Shown in pieces: positions 19,123-29,843 of a stretch of 64,000 nt of DNA. Made by a program: the position numbers and the translations under genes. The notes below the pieces were generated by a model. It made no database searches. It saw only the letters and a list, made by a program, of their open reading frames with translations, and was not told the DNA's origin. The stretch comes from Pseudomonas protegens (lineage in GTDB: Bacteria; Pseudomonadota; Gammaproteobacteria; Pseudomonadales; Pseudomonadaceae). The stretch covers positions 4,449,001 to 4,513,000 of the forward strand of contig NZ_CP060201.1 in NCBI RefSeq assembly GCF_013407925.2, given 5' to 3'. Every line of letters starts with the position of its first letter. The stretch's first letter is position 1.

Positions 19123-20064
19123 CTAGCGGAACATCGCGCTGATCGATTCTTCGTTGCTAATACGGCGAACCGCTTCGGCAACTACCGGTGCGATATCCAG
19201 TTGACGGATACGCGCACAGGCTTGTGCTGCAGCGGACAGCGGGATGGTGTTGGTCACCACCAGCTCGTCCAGCACGGAATTTTCAATGTTTTCGATGGCC
19301 CGACCCGACAGCACAGGGTGTGTGCAGTAGGCAAAGACCTTGGCTGCGCCATGCTCTTTCAGGGCCTTGGCCGCGTGGCACAGGGTGCCGGCGGTATCGA
19401 CCATGTCATCGACCAGAATGCAGGTGCGTCCTTCGACGTCGCCGATGATATGCATCACTTCGGAGTGATTGGCTTTCTCACGACGCTTGTCGATGATCCC
19501 GAGATCCACGCCCAGGGACTTGGCCACGGCACGTGCACGCACGACGCCGCCAATGTCCGGGGACACGATCATCAGGTTTTCGAAACGCTGGTCTTCGATG
19601 TCATCCACCAGAACCGGGGAGCCGTAGATGTTATCTACCGGAATATCGAAGAAGCCCTGAATCTGGTCAGCATGCAGATCAACCGTGAGAACACGGTCGA
19701 TGCCGACTACGGTAAGCATGTCAGCGACGACTTTCGCGCTGATAGCCACACGTGCGGAACGCGGACGGCGATCCTGACGGGCATAACCAAAATAAGGAAT
19801 AACAGCAGTGATACGAGTCGCTGAGGAGCGGCGGAAGGCATCAGCCATCACGACGAGTTCCATCAGGTTATCGTTGGTCGGAGCGCAAGTCGGCTGAATA
19901 ATGAAGACGTCTTTACCGCGGACATTTTCATTGATCTCGGCAGTAATTTCGCCGTCGGAAAATTTTCCAACAGAGATGTCACCGAGAGGGATATGCAGCT
20001 GACGTACTACACGCCGAGCCAGATCGGGGTTAGCGTTCCCCGTAAAGACCATCATCTTGGACAC
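19123..20064 (-). CDS. prs: Ribose-phosphate pyrophosphokinase
   Basis: Makes PRPP from ribose 5-phosphate and ATP for nucleotide, His and Trp synthesis. The 313 residues are the usual length. PRPP-binding loop [14 protein letters not shown] and the ATP-site region FGYARQDRR are visible. The start is GTG at 20064 (reads [13 protein letters not shown]), matching Pseudomonas homologues. Longer frames upstream run into the tRNA-Gln gene. It lies downstream of ispE and tRNA-Gln, same strand. Confidence 0.95.
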   Translation of the reverse strand: MSKMMVFTGNANPDLARRVVRQLHIPLGDISVGKFSDGEITAEINENVRGKDVFIIQPTCAPTNDNLMELVVMADAFRRSSATRITAVIPYFGYARQDRRPRSARVAISAKVVADMLTVVGIDRVLTVDLHADQIQGFFDIPVDNIYGSPVLVDDIEDQRFENLMIVSPDIGGVVRARAVAKSLGVDLGIIDKRREKANHSEVMHIIGDVEGRTCILVDDMVDTAGTLCHAAKALKEHGAAKVFAYCTHPVLSGRAIENIENSVLDELVVTNTIPLSAAAQACARIRQLDIAPVVAEAVRRISNEESISAMFR

Positions 20065-20112
20065 GCGCAGTACCTGAAGGCTGAGGGTATACCTGGATGA
20101 GTATAAGGAAAA

Positions 20113-20187
20113 TGGCAGGGGCGGCTGGATTCGAACCAACGCATGGCAGGATCAAAACCTGCTGCCTTACCGCTTGGCGACGCCCCT
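20113..20187 (-). tRNA. tRNA-Gln (TTG)
   Basis: A 75-base cloverleaf with encoded CCA. Acceptor arms are AGGGGCG (read on the minus strand from 20187) and its partner at 20117-20123. The anticodon loop TTTTGAT gives TTG and the T-loop is GGTTCGAATCC. It lies between ispE and prs on the same strand, the usual gamma-proteobacterial pseudomonad order, so it may be cut from a longer mRNA. Confidence 0.94.
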
Positions 20188-20224
20188 GTATCTGTTGCTT
20201 TCGAGTACCTGATACTCGATTCCT

Positions 20225-21070
20225 TTAGAGCAGACCTTGCAGCTTGCGATGCAACATCGAAACGTTGCTTCCTTTTGCCACAAACCCTGTAAGGGTCTCT
20301 GTAAGAAGGGCCGAGACTTTATCAGCTTCAGCTTTGCTTGGGAAGCCCCCAAACACACAACTTCCAGTTCCAGTCAGTTTTGCTTCGGTAAATTTACCTA
20401 GCAAATTCAATGCGTTACGTACTTCTGGATAACGCCTTGCGACTACCGGAAGGCAGTCATTTCTGCTGTTTCCCTTGGGAACGGGGCGCACTTTAATGGG
20501 CGGAGTGTCACGTGTCAACAGCGGATCTGAAAAAATTTCTGCTGTACTTACAGACACTTGCGGGACCAGTACCAGATACCAGGGTTCTTCGGGATATTCA
20601 GGGCTGAGTTTTTCCCCAACGCCTTCAGCGAACGCCGCGCGGCCGCGTACAAAAACCGGAACGTCGGCCCCCAGGGTCAAGCCCAGTGCCGCCAGGCGGT
20701 CTTCATCCCAGCCCAGTTGCCAGAGAAGATTCAGGCCCAGCAGGGTCGTGGCGGCGTTGGAGCTGCCGCCGCCGATGCCGCCGCCCATGGGCAGGATCTT
20801 GTCGATCCAGATATCGATGCCCTGGGTGCAGCCGGATTGTTCCTGCAGTTTTTTGGCCGCCTGGACGATCAGGTTGGCGTCGTGGGGCACCCCCGGGAAG
20901 TCGGTGTGCAGGCAAATGACACCGTCATCACGCAGGGCGAAGGTGATTTCATCGCCGTAGTCGAGGAACTGAAACAGGGTCTGCAACTCGTGATAACCGT
21001 CTTCACGGCGACCGAGGATGTGCAGCATCAGATTGAGCTTGGCCGGGGAAGGCAGGGTCAGTTTTTCCAT
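20225..21070 (-). CDS. ispE: 4-diphosphocytidyl-2-C-methyl-D-erythritol kinase
   Basis: GHMP-family kinase of the non-mevalonate isoprenoid pathway, 281 residues. The N-terminal SPAKLNLML carries the conserved Lys, the ATP-binding glycine loop reads [18 protein letters not shown] at about residues 91-108, and the C-terminal TGTGSCVFG motif is present. It starts six bases after lolB ends, so lolB-ispE are co-transcribed. Confidence 0.95.
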   Translation of the reverse strand: MEKLTLPSPAKLNLMLHILGRREDGYHELQTLFQFLDYGDEITFALRDDGVICLHTDFPGVPHDANLIVQAAKKLQEQSGCTQGIDIWIDKILPMGGGIGGGSSNAATTLLGLNLLWQLGWDEDRLAALGLTLGADVPVFVRGRAAFAEGVGEKLSPEYPEEPWYLVLVPQVSVSTAEIFSDPLLTRDTPPIKVRPVPKGNSRNDCLPVVARRYPEVRNALNLLGKFTEAKLTGTGSCVFGGFPSKAEADKVSALLTETLTGFVAKGSNVSMLHRKLQGLL

Positions 21071-21076
21071 GGTCGG

Positions 21077-21694
21077 TCACTGCCCCAGCTTGCGTGGCAG
21101 CCATTCTTTGATCACCAGGGTGACGTCAAGGTCGCTGCCATGCAGCTTGATGCGCTCGGGCAGCCAGTAGCCGTTCTGCTCGGAATAGCTGCTGTATTCC
21201 ACTTGCCAGCCATCCTGTTCCAGGCTCGCCAGGTGGCTGTCGCCGTCCAGGGTCAGGCGGCTCTTGCTGTCGGGGGCGGGCAGGCCGCGAACCCACCAGG
21301 CCAGGTGGGAAACCGGCAGTTTCCAGCCGAGCTGTTCTTCAAGCAGGGTTTCCGGGCTGGTGGCTTCATAGCGGCCCTGGTTGGCCACTTCCAGGCTGAC
21401 CTGGCCGGGGCGGCCGGTCAGGCGCGCGGCGCCGCGACCCAGTGGGCCCGACAGGCGGATGTCGTAATAGTCCTGGCGTTGCAGCCAGAACAGCGTGCCG
21501 CTACCGGAATCCTTGGGCGCGCGGATGCCGATCTTGCCGTTGATCTGCCAGCCATCGAGGCCGGTCAGTTGATCCTTGTGCAGGCGCCATTGGGCAGGGT
21601 TGCCCTGGCCCTGGACCGATTCACGGGCGCCAAAGCCGGCGCAGCCGGCCAGCAAGGCGATGAAACTGAAAACAATGAAGTGGCGCAAAAACAT
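21077..21694 (-). CDS. lolB: Outer-membrane lipoprotein LolB
   Basis: Receives lipoproteins from LolA and inserts them into the outer membrane. The 205 residues include a lipoprotein signal peptide with lipobox LAGC (Cys18). The mature part carries the usual [22 protein letters not shown] pattern. It lies directly between the TPR lipoprotein gene and ispE. Confidence 0.93.
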   Translation of the reverse strand: MFLRHFIVFSFIALLAGCAGFGARESVQGQGNPAQWRLHKDQLTGLDGWQINGKIGIRAPKDSGSGTLFWLQRQDYYDIRLSGPLGRGAARLTGRPGQVSLEVANQGRYEATSPETLLEEQLGWKLPVSHLAWWVRGLPAPDSKSRLTLDGDSHLASLEQDGWQVEYSSYSEQNGYWLPERIKLHGSDLDVTLVIKEWLPRKLGQ

Positions 21695-21698
21695 GGTC

Positions 21699-23423
21699 TT
21701 AAAGAGTCTCTGATCCGGTCAGGCGTTTGATGGTGTCGCGCAATACAGGGCTGTCTGGCTGGTCCTTGATGAACTTGCTCCAGATCTGCTTGGCCTCGCG
21801 CTGCTTGCCGTTGTTCCACAGTACTTCGCCCAGATGCGCCGCGACTTCCTGGTCGGGGAAGCGCTCAAGGGCCTGGCGCAGCAGGCGCTCGGCCTCGTCG
21901 AGGTTGCCCAGGCGAAAGTTCACCCAGCCCAGGCTGTCCATGACCGCCGGGTCTTCCGGGGTCAATTGGTGAGCCTGTTCGATCAGCGCCTTGGCTTCGG
22001 CGTAACGGGTGGTGCGGTCCGACAAGGTGTAGCCCAGGGCGTTCAAGGCCATGGCGTTGTCCGGCTCGCGCTGGATGATCAGGCGCAGGTCTTTCTCCAG
22101 TTGCGCCAGATCGTTGCGTTTTTCCGCCTGCATGGCGCGGGTGTAGAGCAGGTTCACGTCATCGGGATATTGCTGCAGGGCTTGCTGGATGACTTTCCAG
22201 GCGCGGTCCCCCTGATTGTTCGCCGACAGGGTTTCGACTTCGACCAGGTACAGCTGGATGGCGTAGTCGGGCTGGGCATCGCGGGCGGCTACCAGGCGTT
22301 TTTGCGCCTCGTCGGTGCGGCCGTTGCTCATCAGGATGTCGGCCTGACGCAGTTGTGCTGGCAGGTAATCGTTGCCCGGGCCGACCTGGGCGTATTCGAT
22401 CAGCGCCCCTTGCGGGTCGTTCAGCTCTTCGGCGATCCGTCCCAGGTTCAGGTGGGCGGAGTCTTCGTGGCTTTCCCGGGCAATCAGGTCTTCCAGGTAG
22501 CCCTTGGCTTCTTCCCAGGCCTTGGCTTCCAGGCACACCAGCGCCAGGGAATAACGCAGTTCGTCATCTTCCGGATACTGCTGGACCAGGCTGGAGAACT
22601 GAGTCTTGGCGTCTTCCATGCGGTCCTGCTCCACCAGCATGCGGGCGTAGGTCAGGCGCAGGCGCTTGTCGTCCGGGTACTTGCGGATGCTTTTTTCCAG
22701 CAGCGGCAGGGCTTCCTTGCCGCGGTTCAGGCTTTGCAACAGGCGGGCACGCAACAGCAGTGGAGCGACTTCGCCGTCTTCCGGCGGGTTCTGCTCCAGC
22801 AGAGCCAGGGCGTCCTTGGCGTCACCGTCCTGTTGCATCAGCAGGGCCTTGCCGAAGATCAGCTGGCTGTTGTGCGGGTGTTTCTGCAACAGCCGGTCGA
22901 AGCTTTTCATCAGGCCGTTGCGGGTGTCCTGATCGGTGTCGGCCGCCGACAGCGCAAGAAAGTCGAAATGGGTGTCGCCCTTGCCCTGCAGGACCTTCTC
23001 CATATAAAGCAAGGAGTCGTCATAACGACCCGCGCGGGCCAGCTGGATGGCGGCAGCCCGTTGTGCTTCCAGGTCGTCGGGGGCGTTCTTGGCCCAGATC
23101 AGCGACGTGTCCAGGGCCGCCTGATCGGCGCCCAGGTATTCGGCGATGCGAAAGGCTCGCTCGGAAATACCCGGATCCTGGGTGTTGATGGCCTGGGTCA
23201 CGTAATTGTCCAGGGCAATGTCGAAACGATTGCGCTGACCCGCCAGTTCAGCGCTCAGCAGGCTGAAGATGGTGTCTTCACTGAACGAGGAATAAACCTT
23301 GGGCTTTTCAGGGGCTGGGGTGCTGTCTTCCACCGGCGACGTAGCGTCCGATGAAACGGGGGCCAGTGACTGGCAACCGCTGAGGAAGACAAAGGCGAGG
23401 AGCAACGCGGAGGATCTATTCAT
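21699..23423 (-). CDS. TPR-repeat outer-membrane lipoprotein
   Basis: Protein of 574 residues with a lipoprotein signal (lipobox LSGC, Cys17), then a Ser/Pro-rich linker. Many tetratricopeptide repeats run from about residue 50 to 565 (for example [20 protein letters not shown] and [21 protein letters not shown]). It is a conserved pseudomonad protein always beside lolB. The repeats imply a protein-docking role at the outer membrane. It ends four bases before lolB and is divergent from hemA. Confidence 0.85.
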   Translation of the reverse strand: MNRSSALLLAFVFLSGCQSLAPVSSDATSPVEDSTPAPEKPKVYSSFSEDTIFSLLSAELAGQRNRFDIALDNYVTQAINTQDPGISERAFRIAEYLGADQAALDTSLIWAKNAPDDLEAQRAAAIQLARAGRYDDSLLYMEKVLQGKGDTHFDFLALSAADTDQDTRNGLMKSFDRLLQKHPHNSQLIFGKALLMQQDGDAKDALALLEQNPPEDGEVAPLLLRARLLQSLNRGKEALPLLEKSIRKYPDDKRLRLTYARMLVEQDRMEDAKTQFSSLVQQYPEDDELRYSLALVCLEAKAWEEAKGYLEDLIARESHEDSAHLNLGRIAEELNDPQGALIEYAQVGPGNDYLPAQLRQADILMSNGRTDEAQKRLVAARDAQPDYAIQLYLVEVETLSANNQGDRAWKVIQQALQQYPDDVNLLYTRAMQAEKRNDLAQLEKDLRLIIQREPDNAMALNALGYTLSDRTTRYAEAKALIEQAHQLTPEDPAVMDSLGWVNFRLGNLDEAERLLRQALERFPDQEVAAHLGEVLWNNGKQREAKQIWSKFIKDQPDSPVLRDTIKRLTGSETL

Positions 23424-23606
23424 ATAGGAAGAGGGCGACTAACCTGCGGTCGGATCATCATGACACAAGCCTTCGGTCAAACATAACCGAGACTCAACGG
23501 GATGCCAGAACAGAGGCAGTCTATTAGGACAATAGTCGGCGGTAGTTGTTCTGCGTCGGTCGAAGTAGGACAATTGCCGGCTTCTCGACATCATCAGCGA
23601 CCTTGA

Positions 23607-24881
23607 ATGGCCTTCCTTGCACTCGGTATTAACCACAAGACTGCTTCTGTAGACGTCCGCGAGCGCGTGGCCTTTACCCCTGAGCAGTTGGTTGAGGCCT
23701 TGCAGCAGCTCTGCCGACTCACCGACAGCCGCGAAGCTGCGATCCTCTCCACCTGCAATCGCAGTGAGCTCTATGTAGAACAGGATCATCTTTCTGCGGA
23801 TGTGGTACTGCGCTGGCTGGCGGACTATCACCACCTGAGCCTAGACGAGCTTCGCGCCAGTGCCTATGTGCACGAAGACGATGCGGCAGTTCGTCACATG
23901 ATGCGGGTGGCCTCGGGGCTCGATTCGCTGGTGCTGGGCGAGCCGCAGATTCTCGGGCAGATGAAGTCCGCCTACGCCGTGGCCCGTGAGGCCGGCACCG
24001 TGGGCCCGCTGCTGGGCCGGCTGTTCCAGGCGACCTTCAGCGCCGCCAAGCAAGTACGCACCGATACCGCCATCGGCGAGAACCCGGTGTCCGTGGCCTT
24101 TGCCGCGGTGAGCCTGGCGAAACAGATTTTCAGCGATCTGCAGCGCAGCCAGGCGTTGCTGATCGGCGCGGGCGAGACCATTACCCTGGTGGCCCGGCAC
24201 CTGCACGACCTGGGGGTCAAGCGCATCGTCGTGGCCAACCGCACCCTGGAACGCGCCAGCCTCCTGGCCGAGCAGTTCGGCGCCCACGCGGTGCTGCTAT
24301 CGGACATTCCCCAGGAGCTGGTGCACAGCGATATCGTCATCAGTTCCACCGCCAGCCAGTTGCCGATCCTTGGCAAGGGCGCGGTCGAAAGTGCTTTGAA
24401 GCTGCGCAAGCACAAGCCGATTTTCATGGTGGATATCGCCGTTCCCCGGGATATCGAACCTGAAGTCGGCGAGTTGGACGACGTTTACCTCTACACCGTC
24501 GATGACCTGCACGAAGTGGTCGCGGAAAACCTCAAGAGCCGTCAGGGCGCGGCCCAGGCCGCCGAGGAGCTGGTGAACATTGGCGCCGAGGATTTCATGG
24601 TGCGCCTGCGCGAACTGGCGGCGGTGGACGTGCTCAAGGCCTATCGTCAACAGAGCGAGCGCCTGCGCGACGAAGAACTGCAAAAAGCCCTGCGCCTGCT
24701 GAGCAACGGCTCCAGCGCCGAGGACGTGCTGGCCCAACTGGCCCGCGGCCTGACCAACAAACTGCTGCACGCGCCGAGCGTGCAACTGAAAAAGCTGTCT
24801 GCCGAAGGCCGCCTCGATGCGCTGGCCATGGCCCAAGAACTCTTTGCCCTCGGTGAGGGCTCATCGGATAAAACCCCGTAA
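23607..24881 (+). CDS. hemA: Glutamyl-tRNA reductase
   Basis: First step of C5 heme synthesis: reduces glutamyl-tRNA to glutamate-1-semialdehyde with NADPH. The 424 residues contain catalytic Cys50 in STCNRSELY, the [13 protein letters not shown] block, and a Rossmann-type domain ([16 protein letters not shown]). The stop overlaps the prfA start by one base (TAATG). This opens the rightward operon hemA-prfA-prmC-moeB-murI. Confidence 0.96.
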   Translation: MAFLALGINHKTASVDVRERVAFTPEQLVEALQQLCRLTDSREAAILSTCNRSELYVEQDHLSADVVLRWLADYHHLSLDELRASAYVHEDDAAVRHMMRVASGLDSLVLGEPQILGQMKSAYAVAREAGTVGPLLGRLFQATFSAAKQVRTDTAIGENPVSVAFAAVSLAKQIFSDLQRSQALLIGAGETITLVARHLHDLGVKRIVVANRTLERASLLAEQFGAHAVLLSDIPQELVHSDIVISSTASQLPILGKGAVESALKLRKHKPIFMVDIAVPRDIEPEVGELDDVYLYTVDDLHEVVAENLKSRQGAAQAAEELVNIGAEDFMVRLRELAAVDVLKAYRQQSERLRDEELQKALRLLSNGSSAEDVLAQLARGLTNKLLHAPSVQLKKLSAEGRLDALAMAQELFALGEGSSDKTP

Positions 24882-25963
24882 TGAAAGCGTCACTGCTCAG
24901 TAAGCTGGACATTCTCCAGGATCGTTTCGAGGAACTGACCGCCTTGCTCGGCGATGCTGAGGTCATTTCCGATCAGGCCAAGTTCCGCGCCTATTCCAAG
25001 GAATACGCGGAAGTCGAGCCGATCGTCGCCTCCTACAAACAGGTGCTCAAGGTCCAGGCCGATCTCGAAGGCGCCCAGGCGCTGCTCAAGGACAACGACC
25101 CGGACCTTCGGGAAATGGCCGCCGAGGAAGTGCGCGAGGCCAAGGAGCAATTGGTCGAACTGGAAAGCGTGTTGCAACGCATGCTGTTGCCCAAGGATCC
25201 GAACGACGGGCGCAACGTGTTCCTGGAAATCCGCGCCGGCACCGGCGGCGACGAGGCGGCGATCTTTTCCGGCGACCTGTTTCGCATGTATTCGCGCTAC
25301 GCCGAACGGCGCGGCTGGCGGCTGGAGATCCTCTCGGAAAACGAGGGTGAGCACGGCGGCTATAAAGAAGTCATTGCCCGGGTCGAAGGCGAGAACGTCT
25401 ACGGCAAGCTCAAGTTCGAATCCGGCGCGCACCGCGTGCAGCGGGTGCCGGCCACCGAATCCCAGGGCCGCATCCACACCTCGGCCTGCACCGTGGCGGT
25501 GCTGCCCGAGCCGGACGAGCAGGAAGCCATCGAGATCAACCCGGCGGACCTGCGCATCGATACCTATCGCTCCTCGGGCGCCGGTGGTCAGCACGTGAAC
25601 AAGACCGACTCGGCGATCCGCATCACCCACATTCCTTCGGGGATCGTGGTCGAGTGTCAGGAAGAGCGTTCCCAGCACAAGAACCGGGCCCGGGCCATGT
25701 CCTGGCTGTCGGCCAAGCTCAACGACCAGCAGACCAGCGCCGCGGCCAATGCCATCGCCAGCGAGCGCAAGCTGCTGGTGGGCTCGGGGGATCGCTCCGA
25801 GCGCATTCGCACCTACAACTTCCCCCAGGGCCGGGTCACCGATCACCGGATCAACCTGACCCTGTATTCCCTGGACGAAATCCTTGCCGGGGGCGTCGAG
25901 GCCGTGATTGAACCGCTGCTGGCCGAATATCAGGCCGATCAACTTGCGGCATTGGGTGAGTAA
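24881..25963 (+). CDS. prfA: Peptide chain release factor 1
   Basis: Recognises UAA/UAG and triggers peptide release. The 360 residues are standard. The codon-reading PxT motif is PAT at 190-192 and the catalytic GGQ is at 235-237 ([15 protein letters not shown]). It is coupled to hemA by a one-base overlap and is followed with no gap by prmC, whose product methylates the GGQ glutamine. Confidence 0.97.
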   Translation: MKASLLSKLDILQDRFEELTALLGDAEVISDQAKFRAYSKEYAEVEPIVASYKQVLKVQADLEGAQALLKDNDPDLREMAAEEVREAKEQLVELESVLQRMLLPKDPNDGRNVFLEIRAGTGGDEAAIFSGDLFRMYSRYAERRGWRLEILSENEGEHGGYKEVIARVEGENVYGKLKFESGAHRVQRVPATESQGRIHTSACTVAVLPEPDEQEAIEINPADLRIDTYRSSGAGGQHVNKTDSAIRITHIPSGIVVECQEERSQHKNRARAMSWLSAKLNDQQTSAAANAIASERKLLVGSGDRSERIRTYNFPQGRVTDHRINLTLYSLDEILAGGVEAVIEPLLAEYQADQLAALGE

Positions 25964-26794
25964 ATGACCATCATCGCCAGCCTGCTGCGCGCAGCTCAAT
26001 TACCTGATTCGCCGACGCCGCGCCTGGATGCCGAACTGCTCCTGGCCGCGGCCCTGGGCAAGCCCCGCAGCTTCCTGCACACCTGGCCGGAACGCATCGT
26101 GCCCAGCGAAGCCGCTTTGCTGTTCGCCGAATACCTGCAACGACGCCGTGCCGGCGAGCCGGTGGCCTACATCCTCGGCCAGCAGGGGTTCTGGAAGCTG
26201 GATCTGGAAGTGGCCCCCCATACCCTGATCCCGCGCCCCGATACCGAATTGCTGGTGGAGGCGGCGCTGGAGCTGCTGCCCGCGACCCCGGCCCAGGTCC
26301 TCGACCTGGGCACCGGCAGCGGCGCGATCGCCCTGGCCCTGGCCAGCGAGCGCCCGGCCTGGAAGGTCACGGCCGTGGATCGGGTGCTGGAAGCCGTGGC
26401 CCTGGCCGAACGCAACCGCCAGCGCCTGCAGCTGGACAACGTCACCGTGCTCAGCAGCCACTGGTTCAGCGCGGTCGAGTCCCAGCGCTTTCATTTGATC
26501 GTCAGTAATCCCCCCTACATCGCCGAGGCCGACCCCCATCTGGCGGCCGGCGATGTGCGTTTCGAACCCGAAAGCGCCCTGGTGGCGGGCAAGGACGGTC
26601 TGGACGATGTGCGCCTGATCCTCAACCAGGCCCCGCAACATTTGCACGCCGGTGGCTGGCTGATGCTGGAACACGGTTACGACCAGGCGGCGGCGGTTCG
26701 CGAGTTGCTGACTGCGCAAGGCTTCATCGAAGTCCACAGCCGGGTCGATCTGGGCGGTCATGAACGCATCAGCCTTGGGTGCCTGCCGTGCTGA
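25964..26794 (+). CDS. prmC: Peptide chain release factor N5-glutamine methyltransferase
   Basis: SAM-dependent methyltransferase of 276 residues that modifies the GGQ Gln of RF1/RF2. The SAM-binding loop is VLDLGTGSGAIALALA and the catalytic NPPY lies in LIVSNPPYIAEADPHL. The ATG follows the prfA stop directly. The end overlaps moeB by seven bases. Confidence 0.95.
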   Translation: MTIIASLLRAAQLPDSPTPRLDAELLLAAALGKPRSFLHTWPERIVPSEAALLFAEYLQRRRAGEPVAYILGQQGFWKLDLEVAPHTLIPRPDTELLVEAALELLPATPAQVLDLGTGSGAIALALASERPAWKVTAVDRVLEAVALAERNRQRLQLDNVTVLSSHWFSAVESQRFHLIVSNPPYIAEADPHLAAGDVRFEPESALVAGKDGLDDVRLILNQAPQHLHAGGWLMLEHGYDQAAAVRELLTAQGFIEVHSRVDLGGHERISLGCLPC

Positions 26795-27543
26795 CCGATC
26801 AGGAGCTGTTGCGCTATAGCCGGCAGATTCTGTTGCAGCACATCGACATCGACGGCCAGTTGCGCCTCAAGCAGAGCCGGGTACTGATTGTCGGCCTCGG
26901 CGGCCTCGGTGCCCCGGCGGCGCTGTACCTGGCAGCGGCCGGGGTCGGCGAGCTGCACCTGGCCGACTTCGACAGCGTCGACCTGACCAACCTGCAACGT
27001 CAGATCATCCACGACAGCCAGAGTGTCGGGGTCGGCAAGGTGGATTCGGCCATCAGCCGGCTGTCCGCCCTCAACCCGGAAATCCGCCTGGTGCCCCATC
27101 GCCAGGCACTGGACGTCGACAGCCTGGCCGCCGCCGTGGCCGCGGTGGATCTGGTGCTTGATTGCTCCGACAACTTCAGCACCCGTGAGGCGGTGAACGC
27201 CGCCTGCGTGGCGGCCGCCAAGCCCCTGGTCAGTGGCGCGGCGATTCGCCTGGAAGGGCAGTTGTCGGTGTTCGATTCGCGTCGCCCGGAAAGCCCTTGC
27301 TACCACTGCCTGTACGGGCACGGCAGCGAAGCCGAACTGACCTGCAGCGAGGCCGGGGTGCTCGGTCCGCTGGTGGGCACCGTGGGCAGTTTGCAGGCGC
27401 TGGAAGCCCTGAAGCTGCTGGCCGGGTTTGGCGAGCCTCTGGTGGGCCGACTGTTATTGATCGATGCCCTGGGTACGCGTTTTCGTGAACTGCGCGTCAA
27501 GCGTGATCCCGGTTGCAGCGTTTGCGGAGTTCAGCATGAGTGA
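26788..27543 (+). CDS. moeB: Molybdopterin-synthase adenylyltransferase MoeB
   Basis: ThiF/E1-like enzyme that adenylates the MoaD C-terminus. The 251 residues include the nucleotide-binding GLGGLGAP loop and [14 protein letters not shown], plus the two zinc CxxC pairs (CYHCLYG and CSVCG). The GTG at 26788 overlaps prmC by seven bases and gives the family start ([15 protein letters not shown]). MoeB and the ThiF homologues are hard to separate by eye. The hemA-prfA-prmC context supports MoeB/HesA. Confidence 0.88.
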   Translation: MLTDQELLRYSRQILLQHIDIDGQLRLKQSRVLIVGLGGLGAPAALYLAAAGVGELHLADFDSVDLTNLQRQIIHDSQSVGVGKVDSAISRLSALNPEIRLVPHRQALDVDSLAAAVAAVDLVLDCSDNFSTREAVNAACVAAAKPLVSGAAIRLEGQLSVFDSRRPESPCYHCLYGHGSEAELTCSEAGVLGPLVGTVGSLQALEALKLLAGFGEPLVGRLLLIDALGTRFRELRVKRDPGCSVCGVQHE

Positions 27544-28327
27544 AGCGCCCATTGCGGTGTTCGATTCCGGTGTCGGCGGCCTGTCGGTACTGGCGGAAAT
27601 ACAGCAACGGCTGCCCAACGAATCGCTGCTGTACCTGGGTGATTGCGGGCATATTCCCTATGGCGAAAAGACCCCGGAGTTCATTCGTCAGCGTTGTGCG
27701 CTGATGGCGCGGTACTTTCGCGAACTGGGCGCCAAGGCTCTGGTCCTGGCCTGCAACACCGCCACCGTGGCCGGAGTGGCCGACCTGCGCCGTGATTACC
27801 CGGACTGGCCCATCGTCGGCATGGAGCCTGCGGTCAAGCCCGCGGCGGCGGCGACCCGCAGCGGGGTGGTCGGGGTGCTGGCCACCACCGGCACCTTGCA
27901 GAGTGCCAAGTTCGCCGCCTTGCTCGATCGCTTCGCCGCGGATGTGAAAGTGGTCACCCAGCCCTGTCCCGGTCTGGTGGAAATGATCGAAAACGGCGAC
28001 CTCGACAGCGACGCCCTGCGGCAACTGTTGCAGGGCTATGTTGAACCGCTGCTGGCGGCCGGTTGCGACACCATCATCCTGGGGTGCACCCACTATCCAT
28101 TTCTCAAGCCGGTGCTGCTGCAGATGCTGCCGGCCCATATCAGCCTGATCGACACCGGCGGCGCCGTTGCCCGGCAGTTGCAACGCCTGCTGGATGAGGG
28201 CGAGCTGCGGGCCTGTGGCCCGGCCCGCGAGACGCGTTTCTGGACCAGCGGCGACGTCCCGCACTTTGTCCAGGTGCTGCCGCTGCTGTGGAAAGGTCCC
28301 GGTACCGTTGAGCGTTTCCAGTGGTGA
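27536..28327 (+). CDS. murI: Glutamate racemase
   Basis: Makes D-glutamate for peptidoglycan. The 263 residues have the two catalytic cysteines in ACNTAT (Cys73) and GCTHYP, with the N-terminal [14 protein letters not shown] motif. The ATG at 27536 overlaps the moeB end by eight bases. A longer in-frame start inside moeB was rejected because its extra residues are moeB shadow. Confidence 0.95.
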   Translation: MSEAPIAVFDSGVGGLSVLAEIQQRLPNESLLYLGDCGHIPYGEKTPEFIRQRCALMARYFRELGAKALVLACNTATVAGVADLRRDYPDWPIVGMEPAVKPAAAATRSGVVGVLATTGTLQSAKFAALLDRFAADVKVVTQPCPGLVEMIENGDLDSDALRQLLQGYVEPLLAAGCDTIILGCTHYPFLKPVLLQMLPAHISLIDTGGAVARQLQRLLDEGELRACGPARETRFWTSGDVPHFVQVLPLLWKGPGTVERFQW

Positions 28328-28440
28328 AAAAACTGATAAACGCTCTGCCGCGGCTGAACTTCTGAGCGCGCGCGAGCTTCTATAACCTTTCCAGAAGGTT
28401 GTACAAGACCACACGTAACCGTTGAAAAAGGACGTTCCTG

Positions 28441-28959
28441 ATGAAGCGACTGTTGTGTTTGGCCGCGCTGGCGGCCGGGTTGTTGGGGCACAGTTTTTCC
28501 GCGCAGGCGGCCGGAGTCGAGTTCTCCGTGGGACAAACCAGCGATTCGACCCAGGCCTACCGGCTGGGTATGCAATGGGACTGGGACAAGAGCTGGCTGC
28601 AAAGTGATGTCGGTCGACTGACCGGTTACTGGAGCGGCGCCTACACCTATTGGGATGGCGACAAGACGTCGAGCAATCACAGCCTGTCGTTCTCCCCGGT
28701 GCTGGTCTATGAATTCGCCGGGGCCAGCGTCAAGCCGTACATCGAGGCGGGGATCGGGGTAGCGGCCTTTGCCCACACCGAGGTCGAGGACAACAAGCTC
28801 GGGTCATCCTTCCAGTTCGAAGACCGTATCGGTTTCGGCCTGCGTTTCGCCGGTGGGCATGAAGTCGGTGTCCGCGCCACCCATTACTCCAACGCCGGCA
28901 TTCAAACCCCCAACGACGGTATCGAAAGCTACGCGCTGCATTACACGATGCCGCTCTGA
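28441..28959 (+). CDS. pagL: Lipid A 3-O-deacylase PagL
   Basis: Outer-membrane beta-barrel enzyme that removes the 3-hydroxyacyl chain at position 3 of lipid A. The 172 residues start with a signal peptide (cut about residue 23, AQA-A). The active-site pattern of PagL is present: His148, Ser150 (HYSNAG) and Glu162, with the 12-residue Ser-Glu spacing known for the P. aeruginosa enzyme. A hairpin (AACCTT-N5-AAGGTT, 28385-28401) lies upstream. The gene is rightward, 113 bases after murI, and may have its own promoter. Confidence 0.88.
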   Translation: MKRLLCLAALAAGLLGHSFSAQAAGVEFSVGQTSDSTQAYRLGMQWDWDKSWLQSDVGRLTGYWSGAYTYWDGDKTSSNHSLSFSPVLVYEFAGASVKPYIEAGIGVAAFAHTEVEDNKLGSSFQFEDRIGFGLRFAGGHEVGVRATHYSNAGIQTPNDGIESYALHYTMPL

Positions 28960-28967
28960 GGCCGCTA

Positions 28968-29279
28968 TCAGCGATACGCCGTGGCGATTCCCCGGCGTTC
29001 GCTCAAGCAATCGGCTTCCCCCAGCTCGAATTCGCGACAGATCAGTGGCCGCAGCTCATAGATGCTGCAGCGCATGCTGTCGCGGTCCAGGGCCGCGCAC
29101 CAGCCGTCGTCCAGGCGGCGCATGACTTCCCCGCCCCAGTCATCGGTGTCGATAAAGCGTTCGGGCACCCCGGTGTCGGTGATCAGCATCACTTCCAGCT
29201 GGCAGCAGCAGGCGGCGCAGGTCGAGCAACTGATGGCGGGTTCGGGGACGGGGACAACGGGAATGGTGATCATAGGCAC
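28968..29279 (-). CDS. YkgJ-family cysteine-cluster protein
   Basis: Small protein of 103 residues of the YkgJ/UPF0153 zinc-or-iron chelating family. The N-terminal Cys cluster CSTCAACCC is at residues 18-26, with further Cys in CAALDRDSMRC, CREFEL and DCL. Such proteins probably hold a metal cluster. Its role is unknown. It lies 48 bases downstream of DUF2878, so it may be the last gene of the leftward light operon. It is convergent with pagL. Confidence 0.75.
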   Translation of the reverse strand: MPMITIPVVPVPEPAISCSTCAACCCQLEVMLITDTGVPERFIDTDDWGGEVMRRLDDGWCAALDRDSMRCSIYELRPLICREFELGEADCLSERRGIATAYR

Positions 29280-29327
29280 GCAGTGTAAGGCAGTCGGCCC
29301 CTGCTGTGGGAAAGCCCGGACGGACGC

Positions 29328-29843
29328 TCAGTCCGGGATGGCCGCCTGTGATTCTTCCGCGGTGGGCCGTGCGAGCACGTGCAGCAGCGGCAGTAGCAAG
29401 CTCCAGAGCAGCCCCAGCCCCAGCAGGGTCGGCCACAGGCCATAGGCAAAGGTCACCCCGGCCAGGCGGCCCCCGGCGTAATAGGACAGCGGCCCGCACA
29501 GCGCGCCGACCAGGCAGGTCAGCCACCAGGGCCGGGCGGTCCACGCCAGGCAGTGGCGCAGCGTGGTGCCCAGCAAGGCCCAGAGCACGATCAGCCACAG
29601 GGGAATCAACAGGCTCACTTGCTGGAACTGGAACACCCCCAGCCAGTGCAGGAAGCTGTCCAGGGTAATGCCGGTCAGGGCGACCCCGAAAATCATCCGG
29701 CCTTCCGCTGCCCAACTGCCGATCCAGCGAAAATGCGCCAGCAGGATCGCCACCCCCAGCAGCAGCCAGGCGCTGTCGCCGGACAGCACACAGATGAACC
29801 AGCCCAGCTGGAACAGCAGGGCGTTGGCCAGTTGCTTACGCAT
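29328..29843 (-). CDS. DUF2878 membrane protein
   Basis: Inner-membrane protein of 171 residues with about five hydrophobic segments and the DUF2878 pattern (FQLGWFICVLSG near the start, then SFLHWLGVFQF). It overlaps the Cfa-like gene by eight bases. In many gamma-proteobacteria DUF2878 travels with the same Cfa/DUF1365/FAD-oxidoreductase set, so it is likely part of the same lipid-modifying pathway. Its biochemistry is unknown. Confidence 0.8.
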   Translation of the reverse strand: MRKQLANALLFQLGWFICVLSGDSAWLLLGVAILLAHFRWIGSWAAEGRMIFGVALTGITLDSFLHWLGVFQFQQVSLLIPLWLIVLWALLGTTLRHCLAWTARPWWLTCLVGALCGPLSYYAGGRLAGVTFAYGLWPTLLGLGLLWSLLLPLLHVLARPTAEESQAAIPD

